Of a DNA stretch of 64,000 bases, positions 18,183-27,518 are shown one piece after another. Location: positions 62,001 through 126,000 of the forward strand of contig NIOE01000018.1 of assembly GCA_002205125.1 (NCBI GenBank), in the 5' to 3' direction. Both the position numbers and the translations under genes were made by a program. The stretch's first letter is position 1. Each line of letters starts with the position of its first letter. Source of the stretch: Roseateles noduli (GTDB lineage: Bacteria; Pseudomonadota; Gammaproteobacteria; Burkholderiales; Burkholderiaceae_C). Below the pieces are notes generated by a model. It had not been told where the DNA came from. It did no database searches and worked only from the letters and a program-made list of their open reading frames with translations.

Positions 18183-19427
18183 ATGTCGGATCACGATCTG
18201 CCGCTGCCGCGGCGCGATCTCGCGCGCCGTTTCGAAGCGGTCCGGCGCCACACGCTGACGCTGGCCGAGCCGCTGTCCGCCGAGGACCAGGCCGCGCAGT
18301 CGATGCCGGACGCGAGTCCGGCCAAATGGCACCAGGCCCACACCAGCTGGTTCTTCGAGGCGCTGCTGCTGCGCCCGCATCTGTCCGGATACCAGCCCCT
18401 GGACGAGTCCTTCCACTTCCTCTTCAACTCGTATTACGAAGGCCTCGGGCCGCGTCATCCGCGCCCCCAGCGCGGCCTGCTGACGCGCCCGTCGCTGGAC
18501 GAGGTGCGCGCCTACCGGCGCCATGTCGACACGCACATCCAGCAGCTGATCGCGCGCTGCAGCGACGCGGTCTGGGAAGCGATCGCCCCGACGCTGGAGC
18601 TCGGCCTGCATCACGAGCAGCAGCATCAGGAGCTGCTGTTGACCGACGCGCTGCATCTGTTGTCCTGCCATCCGTGGCGGCCGGCGCTGATCGACGCGCC
18701 GCCGGCGCCGGTCGCGCCCGGCACGAGCGAGTGGCTGCGCCATGACGGCGGCCTCGTCGAGATCGGCCGCGGCGCCGCGGAGACAGGTTTTGCCTTCGAC
18801 AACGAAGGCCCGCGGCATCGCGTCTGGCTCGAGCCCTTCGAGATCGCCAGCCGCCTGGTGACCTGCGGCGATTTCCAGCGCTTCATCGACGACGGCGGTT
18901 ATCGCGAGCCGCGCTGGTGGCTGTCGGACGGCTGGGCCACGGTGCAGCAACAGGGCTGGAAGGCGCCGCTGTACTGGGTGGATGACAGCGACGGCGCCGG
19001 CTCCCGATGGTCGGTGTTCGGCCTGCACGGCCTGCGTCCGATGGATCCCGCCGCGCCGGTGATGCAGCTCAGCTTCTACGAGGCGACCGCCTTCGCCGAA
19101 TGGGCCGGCGCGCGCCTGCCGAGCGAGCCCGAATGGGAGGCCGCCTCGGCGCTGCCCGGCATGGCGCAGCTCGACGACCAGGCCTGGCAGTGGACCCGCT
19201 CGGCGTACCACCCGTATCCGGGCTTCCGTCCGATGGAAGGCGCCGCGTCCGAATACAACGGCAAGTTCATGGTCGGCCAGCTGGTGCTGCGCGGCGGCAG
19301 TCTCGCGACGCCGCCCGGCCACACGCGCCGCACCTACCGCAACTTCTTCCCGCCGGCCGCGCGCTGGCAGTTCACCGGGCTGAGACTGGCCCGCGATGCG
19401 CGCCCGCGCGCGGAGACCCACGCATGA
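18183..19427 (+). CDS. egtB: ergothioneine biosynthesis sulfoxide synthase EgtB
   Basis: 414 residues. The N-terminal DinB-like half has the iron ligands: an early His (KWHQAHTSWFFEALLL) and HHEQQHQELLLTDALHLL. The C-terminal FGE-sulfatase half has FAEWAGARLPSEPEWEAAS and VLRGGSLATPPGHTRRTYRNFFPP. EgtB couples hercynine (N-trimethyl-histidine) to cysteine or gamma-glutamylcysteine with O2. The start at 18183 is preferred because the upstream 23 codons do not look conserved. Its stop overlaps the egtD start as ATGA, so the pair is translationally coupled. Confidence 0.92.
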   Translation: MSDHDLPLPRRDLARRFEAVRRHTLTLAEPLSAEDQAAQSMPDASPAKWHQAHTSWFFEALLLRPHLSGYQPLDESFHFLFNSYYEGLGPRHPRPQRGLLTRPSLDEVRAYRRHVDTHIQQLIARCSDAVWEAIAPTLELGLHHEQQHQELLLTDALHLLSCHPWRPALIDAPPAPVAPGTSEWLRHDGGLVEIGRGAAETGFAFDNEGPRHRVWLEPFEIASRLVTCGDFQRFIDDGGYREPRWWLSDGWATVQQQGWKAPLYWVDDSDGAGSRWSVFGLHGLRPMDPAAPVMQLSFYEATAFAEWAGARLPSEPEWEAASALPGMAQLDDQAWQWTRSAYHPYPGFRPMEGAASEYNGKFMVGQLVLRGGSLATPPGHTRRTYRNFFPPAARWQFTGLRLARDARPRAETHA

Positions 19428-20338
19428 GCAGTTTCGCCGAGGACCTTCACGCCGCGCTCGCCGGCCCCGAGCACGCGATCTCGCCCAAGTACTTCTACGA
19501 CGCGCAGGGCTCCGCCCTCTTCGAGCAGATCTGCGAACTGCCCGAGTACTACCCGACCCGCACCGAGCTCGCGCTGCTGAAACAGCACGCGGCCGAGTTC
19601 GCGACGCGCATGGGTCCGGGCGCGCAGCTGATCGAGTACGGCGCCGGCGCGCTGGTGAAGGTGCGCCTGCTGCTGGAACGCGCGCAGCAGCTGCACAGCT
19701 TCGTGCCGGTGGACATCTCCGGCCCGCATCTGCTGGCCGCCTGCGAGTCGCTGCAGCGTGAACAGCCCGCGTTGCGCATCCTGCCGGTGGTGGCGGACTT
19801 CACCCGCATGCATGTGTTGCCCGACGCGCCGGAGGACGGCCGTCGCGTGGGATTCTTCCCGGGCTCCAGCATCGGCAATTTCAACCCCGACGAGGCGTTG
19901 GAATTCCTGCGCCTGCTGCGCGAGGAACTGGACGGCGGCGCGTTGCTGATCGGCGTGGACCTCATCAAGGATCCGGCGCGGCTGCATGCGGCCTACAACG
20001 ACGCGCAAGGCGTGACGGCGCGCTTCAACCTCAACCTGCTGCGCCACGCGCAACGCGAGCTGAAGCTGGAGTGCGACCCGACCGGCTTCGACCATTACGC
20101 GTTCTACGACCCGCGCAGGCACCGCATCGAGATGCACCTGCTGCCGCGCGGCGAGCAGCACCTGCAGCTGCAGGGCCGCCGCTACACGCTGGTGCCGGGC
20201 GAGAGCCTGCACACGGAGAACTCCTACAAGTACAGCGTGGAGAGCTTCCAGGCACTGGCGCGGGAGGCCGGCTTCAAGCCCTCAGCGCACTGGACGGACG
20301 AGCAGCGCTGGTTCAGTCTTCATTGGCTGGAGGCTTGA
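19424..20338 (+). CDS. egtD: L-histidine N-alpha-methyltransferase EgtD
   Basis: 304 residues. The SAM-binding loop is LIEYGAGALVKVR, and the EgtD-specific blocks SPKYFYDAQGSALFEQICELPEYYPTR (split here as SPKYFYDAQGSALFEQ and ELPEYYPTR), FFPGSSIGNFNPDEA and HTENSYKYSVESF are all present. EgtD trimethylates histidine to hercynine, the first step of ergothioneine synthesis. The ATG at 19424 shares ATGA with the egtB stop. The last 26 bp overlap the 3' end of the unknown gene on the minus strand. Confidence 0.93.
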   Translation: MSSFAEDLHAALAGPEHAISPKYFYDAQGSALFEQICELPEYYPTRTELALLKQHAAEFATRMGPGAQLIEYGAGALVKVRLLLERAQQLHSFVPVDISGPHLLAACESLQREQPALRILPVVADFTRMHVLPDAPEDGRRVGFFPGSSIGNFNPDEALEFLRLLREELDGGALLIGVDLIKDPARLHAAYNDAQGVTARFNLNLLRHAQRELKLECDPTGFDHYAFYDPRRHRIEMHLLPRGEQHLQLQGRRYTLVPGESLHTENSYKYSVESFQALAREAGFKPSAHWTDEQRWFSLHWLEA

Positions 20339-22301
20339 CGCCCGCTCGCGGGAAGCATCCTCCCCCCCGGGGATGATGCCGCTCGAAGTAATCGAGCGTT
20401 CCCTGCCAGGCGGTCGCCATCGCGTCCCGCACGGCGCTGGCGGTCTCCGGTTGGAAAAGGCCCGCGATCCGGTTCAGATCCGAGGCGGCCACGCTGCGGT
20501 CCTCCCAGCGGTCGACGCGCGGGATGCCGAGCGCAGGCGCGAGACGGCTGCTGAGCCGATCGCCGACCCAGAACACCTCGAACAGCGAATGACCGCCGTC
20601 GTGGATCAAGGTCATCGCCGCGGCGAGGAGGACATCGGCGGCATGGACATCGCGCGCCAGCAGGCCCTCGTCGCGCAGATGCGCGAACAGGTGCAGCAGG
20701 ACCGACGTGCATCCGGACAACCCGCTGGCGAAGGGCTGACCGTGCCGGTGCTGGACATCGACCACCGGTGAGAACTTCCGGCTGCCGTCGGCCTGGGGCG
20801 CGCCCGGTCGGCAGGTCCATGCGGCACGCTCGACCGCCCGGTACCGGGGATCTTGCGCGGCAGGCGGCTGGTGCGCCAGGGTGATGCCGATGCCGCGCCC
20901 CTTGCCCTGCGGGCCGCTGTCGGGCTCGCGCGTGCGCAGCGGATGGATCAGGTCGACCATCCGGTCGGCGCTGGCGCCCAGGTAGGCCGGTAGAGCTCCG
21001 GGCAGTTCCAGCCGCGTCGCCACCCGCCCCCGCGCCACCGACAGGTACACGAGCAGGTAGACCCGGGCGACCACCTCCAGGCCGCGGTCCGCACCCCGGT
21101 CCATCGGACGATCCAGGTAGGCGAGCACCCTGCGCAACGCGGCAGGGGCGCCGTCCTGGCCGCCGAGCAGCGACGGCAATCCCGGGGCAGCAGGCATCCA
21201 GCCGCGAGGGTCATGTCGCCAGTCCTCGCACAGATGCAGGCAGGCCGCCCCAGCGAGCGGATCCTCGATCAGCTCGCGCCGGAAGGCGGCGCACATCGTC
21301 GCGACCGCCGCCATCAAGGACTCCGGCGGCCTGCGGATCAACGCCAGTGCCACAAGGCTGTCGAAGACACGTCCGTGAGGGTTGTCGTGCAGCTGCCCGC
21401 GCTCGACACCCGCATCGCCCAGCCAGCGGGACATGTCCGTCAGCAGCCGCGTAGTTTCGGTGATCGCCGCCGCCAGCGCCCGCTCCTCGGCGGGCAGGGT
21501 CGGTCGCATCGCCACCATCCCTTGCAAGGCATCGCGAAGCAGCCCTGCCACACGCTCCATCGACATCCGATGGCTCAGGAACAGGCGCGCCGCCCGCTGG
21601 CTGAGCGCCTCCAGCCGGACATCGGGTGGCTGCACGCGCCGCACCCGCTCGATCAGCGCGGACAGATGCACGAGGAGATCCATCGCGGTGCGCGGCAGGT
21701 CGCGCGGCATGTCCGCGCACCGGGTCGACCGCTGGCCGTCCATGGCGAAATCCGCCAGCACCGCGCAGGCGACGGAGGCGCTGTCCCGGTGCCCCTTGCT
21801 CGGAAGATGCCGCGCCGCATCGAGCGCGTTCAGCGCCGCCGTCAGCGCGGGTGGATCGTCCGCCATCCAGCGGCCCAGCGTGGACGGCCACGACGCCGCC
21901 GGAGGCCCGTCGTGCCCCACGGCCTCGATCAGGGCCTCGGCGAACCGCTCGCGCGTGGCCCGCAGCGCGTCCGGGTCCGCCTCGACCAGGCCGGCCGCCG
22001 CCCGTCCTTGCTGGATGTGCGCGCACATCATCTGGAGTTCAGCGCCCTGAGCCGCGCGCCATCGAGGCGCCGCCGGCGCGTTCAGGCGTCTGGACAGCGA
22101 GGTCAGCCAGGCCAGGCCGGCTTCAAGGGTCGCCTCGGGCACGAAGGGGCCGAGTTGCCGCAATCCCGCGGCGACCCACGCAAGATCCACGCGCCTGCCG
22201 TCGTCCAGCGCATCGCCGGCGGCCGGTATCTCCCACCGTTCCTCGGGAAGCAGGCTGCGGCATTCGCCGCGCGAGAAAAGAGCACCCGTCTGACCGATCA
22301 T
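20313..22301 (-). CDS. unknown protein, member A of a tandem three-gene family
   Basis: 662 residues, no signal peptide or clear membrane helix; mostly alpha-helical, alanine/leucine/arginine-rich. It shares ordered blocks with the two upstream genes: LHDNPHGRVFDSL (mid-protein), GRGIGITLAHQPPA, VVDVQHRHGQPF, SGLSGCTSVLLHLFAHLRD (Cys near 531), LIHDGGHSLFEVFW (His near 571) and AWQGTLDYFERHHP at the C-terminus. A Cys and a downstream His in this order would suit a thiol enzyme, but no family is recognised. It is the most divergent copy. ATG 22301 has GGAGG nine bases upstream; a GTG at 22319 is the alternative. Convergent, overlapping with egtD. Confidence 0.75.
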   Translation of the reverse strand: MIGQTGALFSRGECRSLLPEERWEIPAAGDALDDGRRVDLAWVAAGLRQLGPFVPEATLEAGLAWLTSLSRRLNAPAAPRWRAAQGAELQMMCAHIQQGRAAAGLVEADPDALRATRERFAEALIEAVGHDGPPAASWPSTLGRWMADDPPALTAALNALDAARHLPSKGHRDSASVACAVLADFAMDGQRSTRCADMPRDLPRTAMDLLVHLSALIERVRRVQPPDVRLEALSQRAARLFLSHRMSMERVAGLLRDALQGMVAMRPTLPAEERALAAAITETTRLLTDMSRWLGDAGVERGQLHDNPHGRVFDSLVALALIRRPPESLMAAVATMCAAFRRELIEDPLAGAACLHLCEDWRHDPRGWMPAAPGLPSLLGGQDGAPAALRRVLAYLDRPMDRGADRGLEVVARVYLLVYLSVARGRVATRLELPGALPAYLGASADRMVDLIHPLRTREPDSGPQGKGRGIGITLAHQPPAAQDPRYRAVERAAWTCRPGAPQADGSRKFSPVVDVQHRHGQPFASGLSGCTSVLLHLFAHLRDEGLLARDVHAADVLLAAAMTLIHDGGHSLFEVFWVGDRLSSRLAPALGIPRVDRWEDRSVAASDLNRIAGLFQPETASAVRDAMATAWQGTLDYFERHHPRGGGCFPRAGVKPPANED

Positions 22302-22485
22302 CTCCACACACCTCCACACGCACCGCCGGCGGCGATGTCATGCGACAAAGTGTCAGTCGATGAAGGCCGGTCGGCGAGCCCTCAGACCGACGACCTCGCC
22401 GCCTGGAAAGGCTCAGACAAGGTCGAGACGACCTGGATCTGCGATGCGCGTCCGCATGACGCAGACATCCGTTCGCGGCTGGGTG

Positions 22486-24432
22486 TCATGTCGCTTCGCG
22501 AGCGAAGTGGCTGTGCGTGCGCAGATAGTCCTGCGTGCCGGACCAGGCACGGTCGGTCGCCCGTCGCAGCGCGTCTCGCGTCGGGCCGTCGAAGCCCTCG
22601 ACGAAGGCGTTGTGATCGAGGACGAACTCCTGCGGCGGCGCCGCTTCGTCGTCCAGTCCCAGGCCGAGCCCCAGTTCCGGATCGAGCAGGTTGCCGGTCC
22701 ACACCGCCTCATGGATGGCATGGCCGCCGTCATAGTTCATCAGCGTGGCGCACGCGAGCAGCACGTCGCGCGCCGGCGCACGGGTCAGCCCCTGGTCCCT
22801 CAGCTCGGCGTAGAGATGCAGCAGCATGTTCGTGCTGCCCGAGACGCCGGAGCCGTACGGCAAGCCGCGCCCGTGTTGCAGATCCACCGAACGCGAGTAA
22901 TCGAAGCGGCCTTGCGCCCGTTTCGCCTCATCCTCGCTCAAGGTGCCGACGCGATAGAGGGTCGACGGTCGGTGGGCCGGCAGCAGCCGGGCCTCATCGG
23001 TGGCCGCGGGCTGGTGGCGCAGCAGGATGCCCGTCCCGCGGGTGTGTGCCGTGCCTGCCCGGTTGCCGGGCGCTTCCCGGGCCCGCTGTTCCGTGATGAA
23101 ACCGTAGGTGCCTGCGGACTGCTCGAGGTGACGCGGCGAATCCTGCGGACGATCGAGCCTTCCCGCGGCATGTCGCTGCTTCTCTCCGAGGTAGGTCGCC
23201 AGATACAACTTGGCCATGGCATCCGGCCCGTCCTGCGGTGGCGTGCGCAGGAAGCTCGCGAGCGCCTCCAGCGCCTGCCCCTTGGGCGCCGCGATGAAGC
23301 GCTGGCAACCCGGAACCAGCGACTGCCAGGCCCGGGGATCCTTGCGCAAGCCGTGGCGAAGGCTTTCGGCCGCCTGGCGCATCACCGTCGTGTCGCGCAA
23401 CTGACCGGCCAATGCCTGGCTCAACGAGCCGACCGCGGACAGCATGCCGGGCGGCGGCGTCTTCACCAGCTCGGCGGCAAACAGGCTGTCGAACGCCCGC
23501 CCGTACGGGTTGTCGTGCAACTGCAGACGATTCAACCGGATCTCGCCCGAGTGATTCTCGGCAGGCAGCTGCTCCAGCAGATGGAGACAGCGCTTCGCGG
23601 CATCGGGCTCCTCCAGTTGCCGGAACCGCGCAGACGCTTCCGGAACCAGCGCTTCCAGGGCGGTCAACGGTCCGTCGTGCGCGAGGAATGCATGCTTCAC
23701 TGCCTGGGACAGCTTGCGCAATGCCTGGTCGCCGGGATGACGCGCAAGGACGTCATCGACGATGCAGGACAGGTGCATCAGGCAGTCGTTGGGCATGCGG
23801 GGCGCATCGCGAGCTGCCGCGGAGGCGCCGTCGGCCGCCTGCAGGCGCTGCGCCGTCCCGGCCAGCCGACGGCAGACCTCGGAAGCCAGGCGCTGCTGAC
23901 GGGCATCGCCCGTTCCGCGAAGCGCATGCAACGCGTTCAGCGCGGCCTCGCCCGCTGGCGGATCTTCCAGAAGGCTGCGCCCCAGGTGGTCCCAGATCGC
24001 CTCAGGCGCGAGGATGCCGCATTCGAGCTGGTCCAGCAGGGCCTCGCCGAACGCCAGTCGGGCCCGCAAGAGATGCTGGTCGTCGACGTCGGAGCGGCGT
24101 GCCGCCGGCCGACCGGCGGACCGCGCGCCCCTGTACTTCTTCGCCAGGCGCGTCTCCAGGTCGAGCACCAGGACCTCCGCAGACAGCGCGCGTCGGGCCG
24201 CGGGCCGGAGATCGGCCTGCCCCAACCGTCGCTCCAGGGAGGACAGCCAGGCGTGCAATCGCCGGTGCATCTCGGGGTCCCCGGCGTTGCGAAGCGTCGC
24301 CACATCGGCGGTCAACCCGCGCAGGTCGACGGACGCCGACTCAGGGTTCGTCGAAGCGGAACGCTGCGGGGTGACGAGGGTCGATGACAGGCCGAACGCG
24401 GCGCGCAGGTCATCCAACGACGGTACAGGCAT
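22486..24432 (-). CDS. unknown protein, member B of a tandem three-gene family
   Basis: 648 residues, same layout as its neighbours. Shared blocks: RLQLHDNPYGRAFDSLF, RGTGILLRHQPAATD, SVDLQHGRGLPYGSGVSG with STNMLLHLYAELRD, LMNYDGGHAIHEAVWTGN (His at 571) and AWSGTQDYLRTHSHFA at the end. The position that is Cys in member A is Ser here (about 533). The N-terminal 35 residues (SSTLVTPQRSASTNPES) are Ser/Thr-rich and look disordered, as in many secreted effectors. No signal peptide. DNA near the 3' end is very similar to that of member C, so B and C look like the later duplication. Function unknown. Confidence 0.75.
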   Translation of the reverse strand: MPVPSLDDLRAAFGLSSTLVTPQRSASTNPESASVDLRGLTADVATLRNAGDPEMHRRLHAWLSSLERRLGQADLRPAARRALSAEVLVLDLETRLAKKYRGARSAGRPAARRSDVDDQHLLRARLAFGEALLDQLECGILAPEAIWDHLGRSLLEDPPAGEAALNALHALRGTGDARQQRLASEVCRRLAGTAQRLQAADGASAAARDAPRMPNDCLMHLSCIVDDVLARHPGDQALRKLSQAVKHAFLAHDGPLTALEALVPEASARFRQLEEPDAAKRCLHLLEQLPAENHSGEIRLNRLQLHDNPYGRAFDSLFAAELVKTPPPGMLSAVGSLSQALAGQLRDTTVMRQAAESLRHGLRKDPRAWQSLVPGCQRFIAAPKGQALEALASFLRTPPQDGPDAMAKLYLATYLGEKQRHAAGRLDRPQDSPRHLEQSAGTYGFITEQRAREAPGNRAGTAHTRGTGILLRHQPAATDEARLLPAHRPSTLYRVGTLSEDEAKRAQGRFDYSRSVDLQHGRGLPYGSGVSGSTNMLLHLYAELRDQGLTRAPARDVLLACATLMNYDGGHAIHEAVWTGNLLDPELGLGLGLDDEAAPPQEFVLDHNAFVEGFDGPTRDALRRATDRAWSGTQDYLRTHSHFAREAT

Positions 24433-24445
24433 CGATAGATCCTCC

Positions 24446-24462
24446 CCGCGAACAGTTCGCGG
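24446..24462. promoter_or_regulatory. perfect inverted repeat upstream of member B
   Basis: CCGCGAACAGTTCGCGG has 7-bp perfect arms around a 3-base centre. It lies 14-30 bp upstream of the member B start, in the 5' leader, just before the GGGGAGG-like ribosome site. It could be an operator or an mRNA hairpin controlling translation. No copy was found at the same place before members A or C. Confidence 0.45.
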
Positions 24463-24563
24463 ACAGGACCGGAGTGACCCGTGGGGATCGTTCGATACGC
24501 AGTCGATTTCTGTTCAATGGTCGGCGTCGACCGACCTCAATCAGTCAGTCACTCACCCCAAGG

Positions 24564-26507
24564 TCACGCCGTTGCGCGGGCGAAGTGGCTGTGCTGGCGC
24601 AGGTAGTCCTGCGTCCCGGACCAGGCCCTGTCCATGGCCACACGCAAGCGGTCTCTGGTGTCGGATGGGAACCCCTCGACGAGGGCGCCATAGTCGGACA
24701 CGAACGTCGTCGGAGCCTGCGTCCCGTCGCTCAGCTGGAGATCCAGGCCGAGTTCCTTGTCGAGCATGTTGCCCGTCCAGAGGGTCTCATGCAGGGAATG
24801 CCCGCCGTCATAGGTCAATGTCATGCCAATGGCGAGGAGAAGATCCCTCGCCGCGACGCCGCTGACTTCGCCGCTGTCGCGCATCTCGGCGAGCAGGTGC
24901 ATGAGCCCGTTGGTCGTTCCGGAGACCCCGACGGAAAACGGCGGCGCACGGTTGTGTTGCACGTCCACTGCGCTTGAGAAGTGGGTATGGCCTGGCGCCA
25001 CCTTGTCGTCACCCACCCGCTGCAGGTCGATCGGTCGGACAGCGGCACGCAAGCTCGGATCGTCAATCGCCACCGGCTGATGCCGCAAGGTGATGCCCGT
25101 GCCGTGGGTCCGGACCCCGCTCCCCTTTTTCAGCATCTCCTGTCGCGTCGCCTGGAGCGCCACCCTTCTATACGGTTCATCGGATCTCTGGAGGAACGTC
25201 GGCACATCCTGCGACCGTCCGGCCTCGACCGCGAGGGTCTTGCTGGCGACGCCGGCACGGATCATCAAGAGCGTCCGTGAAACGGCGTCCGGCCCGTCGA
25301 GCACAGGGCTGCGCAGGTAGGCGGCCAACGCGCACCGCGCCTCCCGTGCCTCCGTGGCGGCAAGCAGCGGCGTCAGCCCGGGGACCCGATCCATCCACGG
25401 CCGGGGATCGCCGATGAGCTCGTCGCGCACAGCGGCCGCAGCCGCGTCGTTCGCTTCGCCCTCCTGGTCGAGGCGTTTCGCAAAGGCGGCGGACATGGCG
25501 CCGGTGGACGACAGCACGGCGGCCGGCGGATCGTCGACCAGTTGCTGCATGAACCGGCTGTCGAAAACGCGGCCGTAGAGGTTGTCGTGCAGTTGCTGTC
25601 GGTTCAGGGACGTCGCCTCTCCCCGCAATTCGCGCATGGGCATCTGTTGGGCAAGGCGGAAGCACTGATCGGCGGCAGCATGCTCCTTGAGCTGCTCCAG
25701 CCGACCCGCCGCCTTGGCGCTCAAGGCCCGGACCGTCTCGATCGACGAACCGTGCGACATGAACAGCATCTTGAGGTCGCGTGCCAGATGCTTCAATGCG
25801 GCGTCGTCGGAATGCCGCTTCGCCGCATCGCCCACCACGACGGCGAGGTGCACCAGAACATCGTTCGGCATCCGGGGAGCCTCGCGTGGAGCGCAAGAGG
25901 CGGGGACTGCCTTCTGTGCCTCCTGAGCCGCGTACGCCAACTTCGCGCACACGCGCTTTGCAACGTCCTGCAGCCCGAGGTCCTTCAGATCGCGGGCCGC
26001 GTCCAGCGCCTTGAGCATCGCCTCATGAGCCGGCGGATCTTCAGAAAACGCGTTGTCCAGATGAGCGCCCACGGCCTCGACGAGGTCGCCCCCCCGATCC
26101 AGTTGCTTCATCAGCGCAGTCGCGAGCTGCTGGCGGGCCGCGAGCAATCCGCCCTGCCGCCTGGCGTCGGGCAACGGTGCCCCCATGATCAGACGGCACG
26201 CACGCGCCGACGGTGTCATGGTGAGGCGCGCCGCGGAGACCTCCAGTTCGAGCACGTGCAACTCCGCCAGCAGAGTTTCGCGGGTCGACGGCTGTAGATC
26301 GGCCGCCCCCAGTCGTCGATCCAGGGAATGCAGCCACGCCAGCCTCGGCCCGTGCGGCTCGGGACCATGACGCCGTCCGAGCGACTCGAGATCCTGTTGC
26401 AGTGCTGCAATCTCGCGCGAATGTGTGTGCGCTGGGGCCGGCGTGCGCGGCGCCAGCGCCTCTGGAAGCTGCGGGCGGGCAAACGCGGCTAACGGTGTGA
26501 GGGGCAT
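24564..26507 (-). CDS. unknown protein, member C of a tandem three-gene family
   Basis: 647 residues. Shared blocks: RQQLHDNLYGRVFDSRF, HGTGITLRHQPVAIDD, SAVDVQHNRAPPFSVGVSG with TTNGLMHLLAEMRD, MTLTYDGGHSLHETLWTGN (His at 570) and AWSGTQDYLRQHSHFA. Thr replaces the member A Cys (about 531). The first 30 residues are proline/alanine-rich (QLPEALAPRTPAPAHTHS). No signal peptide or membrane helix. First of the three in transcription order, 258 bp after the FeeM-like gene, so it probably has its own promoter. Closest to member B. Function unknown; a secreted effector family or an intracellular enzyme are both possible. Confidence 0.75.
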   Translation of the reverse strand: MPLTPLAAFARPQLPEALAPRTPAPAHTHSREIAALQQDLESLGRRHGPEPHGPRLAWLHSLDRRLGAADLQPSTRETLLAELHVLELEVSAARLTMTPSARACRLIMGAPLPDARRQGGLLAARQQLATALMKQLDRGGDLVEAVGAHLDNAFSEDPPAHEAMLKALDAARDLKDLGLQDVAKRVCAKLAYAAQEAQKAVPASCAPREAPRMPNDVLVHLAVVVGDAAKRHSDDAALKHLARDLKMLFMSHGSSIETVRALSAKAAGRLEQLKEHAAADQCFRLAQQMPMRELRGEATSLNRQQLHDNLYGRVFDSRFMQQLVDDPPAAVLSSTGAMSAAFAKRLDQEGEANDAAAAAVRDELIGDPRPWMDRVPGLTPLLAATEAREARCALAAYLRSPVLDGPDAVSRTLLMIRAGVASKTLAVEAGRSQDVPTFLQRSDEPYRRVALQATRQEMLKKGSGVRTHGTGITLRHQPVAIDDPSLRAAVRPIDLQRVGDDKVAPGHTHFSSAVDVQHNRAPPFSVGVSGTTNGLMHLLAEMRDSGEVSGVAARDLLLAIGMTLTYDGGHSLHETLWTGNMLDKELGLDLQLSDGTQAPTTFVSDYGALVEGFPSDTRDRLRVAMDRAWSGTQDYLRQHSHFARATA

Positions 26508-26765
26508 GTGATGACCTTTCCCCGCCGCCAGATGGCGGGTTCAAGTGACCACAGTGCGAAACTCGAACGGTTCAATCCCCAGCAAAGATGGGTCGATCCG
26601 CGAATCAGTGCTCAGAAATCAGTCAGCGGGACACACAAGGAAGTGGCATCCCATGGCAGACAAACTGCCACAGCGCCAACGCCTCGTCGCTCAAGATGCC
26701 GACGCGATCGATGGTCGACCGCGAGCAGGTGGCCTCATTGGAGGCTGCGGCCTGGCGGCAGACGC

Positions 26766-27518
26766 TCACGCGTCGTAGCCGTAGACGTCCGCGAGCTTTT
26801 CCAGCAGCGCGGGTTCGTCCTTCGTCGCGAAGAAGTAGGGGAACAGCGTGCGCGAGCGGTTGTCCTCGTTCAGCGAGCCGCCGTACTTCTTGACCTGCGT
26901 GGCGCCGTAGGCCAGCGACAGGCTCATCAGCACCGCCGGGGCGCCGACGCTGCGGTGCAGCCGTTCCTCGCCGTGCGGCTGGAAGTCCAGCATGCGGCGG
27001 TAGAAGGCCTTGTGACGCGGATTGACCTCGATCACCAGGAACTCGGCGCCCCAGTGGTGCGCCGCGTGCAGGTAGGCCAGATGGAACAGGCTGGCCAGGA
27101 CCAGCTTGGACGGGCCGTCCGGATCGGCGGCCAGCCGGGTGAATTCGCACAGCTGCCAGCCCTGGCGGCGCATGCCGGCCATCTCGGCCGGGAAGCTCTG
27201 GTCGGCGGCCAGGTTGCCGCCGTCACGCCGCAACCCCAGCGTGGACACCAGACGCCCCTCGAAATAGGCGCCCAGCGTGACGTCCGCCGAGCGGCTCAGC
27301 CTGTAACCCCGTGACGCGTACCGGCGCTCCAGCAAGGCGTGGCCGGTGCCGTCCATCAGGGCGCGGATCTCGATGCGTCCGAACTCGGTATCGCGGGAAA
27401 CGAGCTCCACGGAGTCGGAGCGGAGAAACGACATCTCCGAACCAATGGACTGCAGCGCCTGCAAGGGGCTTGCGGGCGCTTCCATTTCAATGTTCGACAT
27501 GCGAGATTCGTCGCTCAT
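26766..27518 (-). CDS. FeeM-like N-acyl amino acid synthase (GNAT/autoinducer-synthase fold)
   Basis: 250 residues. ALLERRYASRGYRL near residue 65-80 resembles the start of autoinducer-synthase folds. The core has STLGLRRDG, LCEFTRLAADPDGPSKLVL, HLAYLHAAHHWGAEF and VIEVNPRHKAFYRRMLDFQPHGEER, the pattern of FeeM-type enzymes that transfer long acyl chains from acyl-carrier protein to tyrosine or other amino acids. Product is inferred to be an N-acyl amino acid, a candidate signal or surfactant. ATG 27518 has GGAG six bases upstream; a TTG at 27524 is less likely. Same strand as the three-gene family downstream. Confidence 0.75.
   Translation of the reverse strand: MSDESRMSNIEMEAPASPLQALQSIGSEMSFLRSDSVELVSRDTEFGRIEIRALMDGTGHALLERRYASRGYRLSRSADVTLGAYFEGRLVSTLGLRRDGGNLAADQSFPAEMAGMRRQGWQLCEFTRLAADPDGPSKLVLASLFHLAYLHAAHHWGAEFLVIEVNPRHKAFYRRMLDFQPHGEERLHRSVGAPAVLMSLSLAYGATQVKKYGGSLNEDNRSRTLFPYFFATKDEPALLEKLADVYGYDA

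Noticed and set aside
20313..26507. Assignment of the triplet to the HopX/AvrPphE (XopE, RipE) effector family
   Set aside because: HopX has a GNCGEHA-type Cys site and DHVWxE / DPW blocks; the triplet has SGxT and DGGHxxxExxW instead, and only one copy has Cys.
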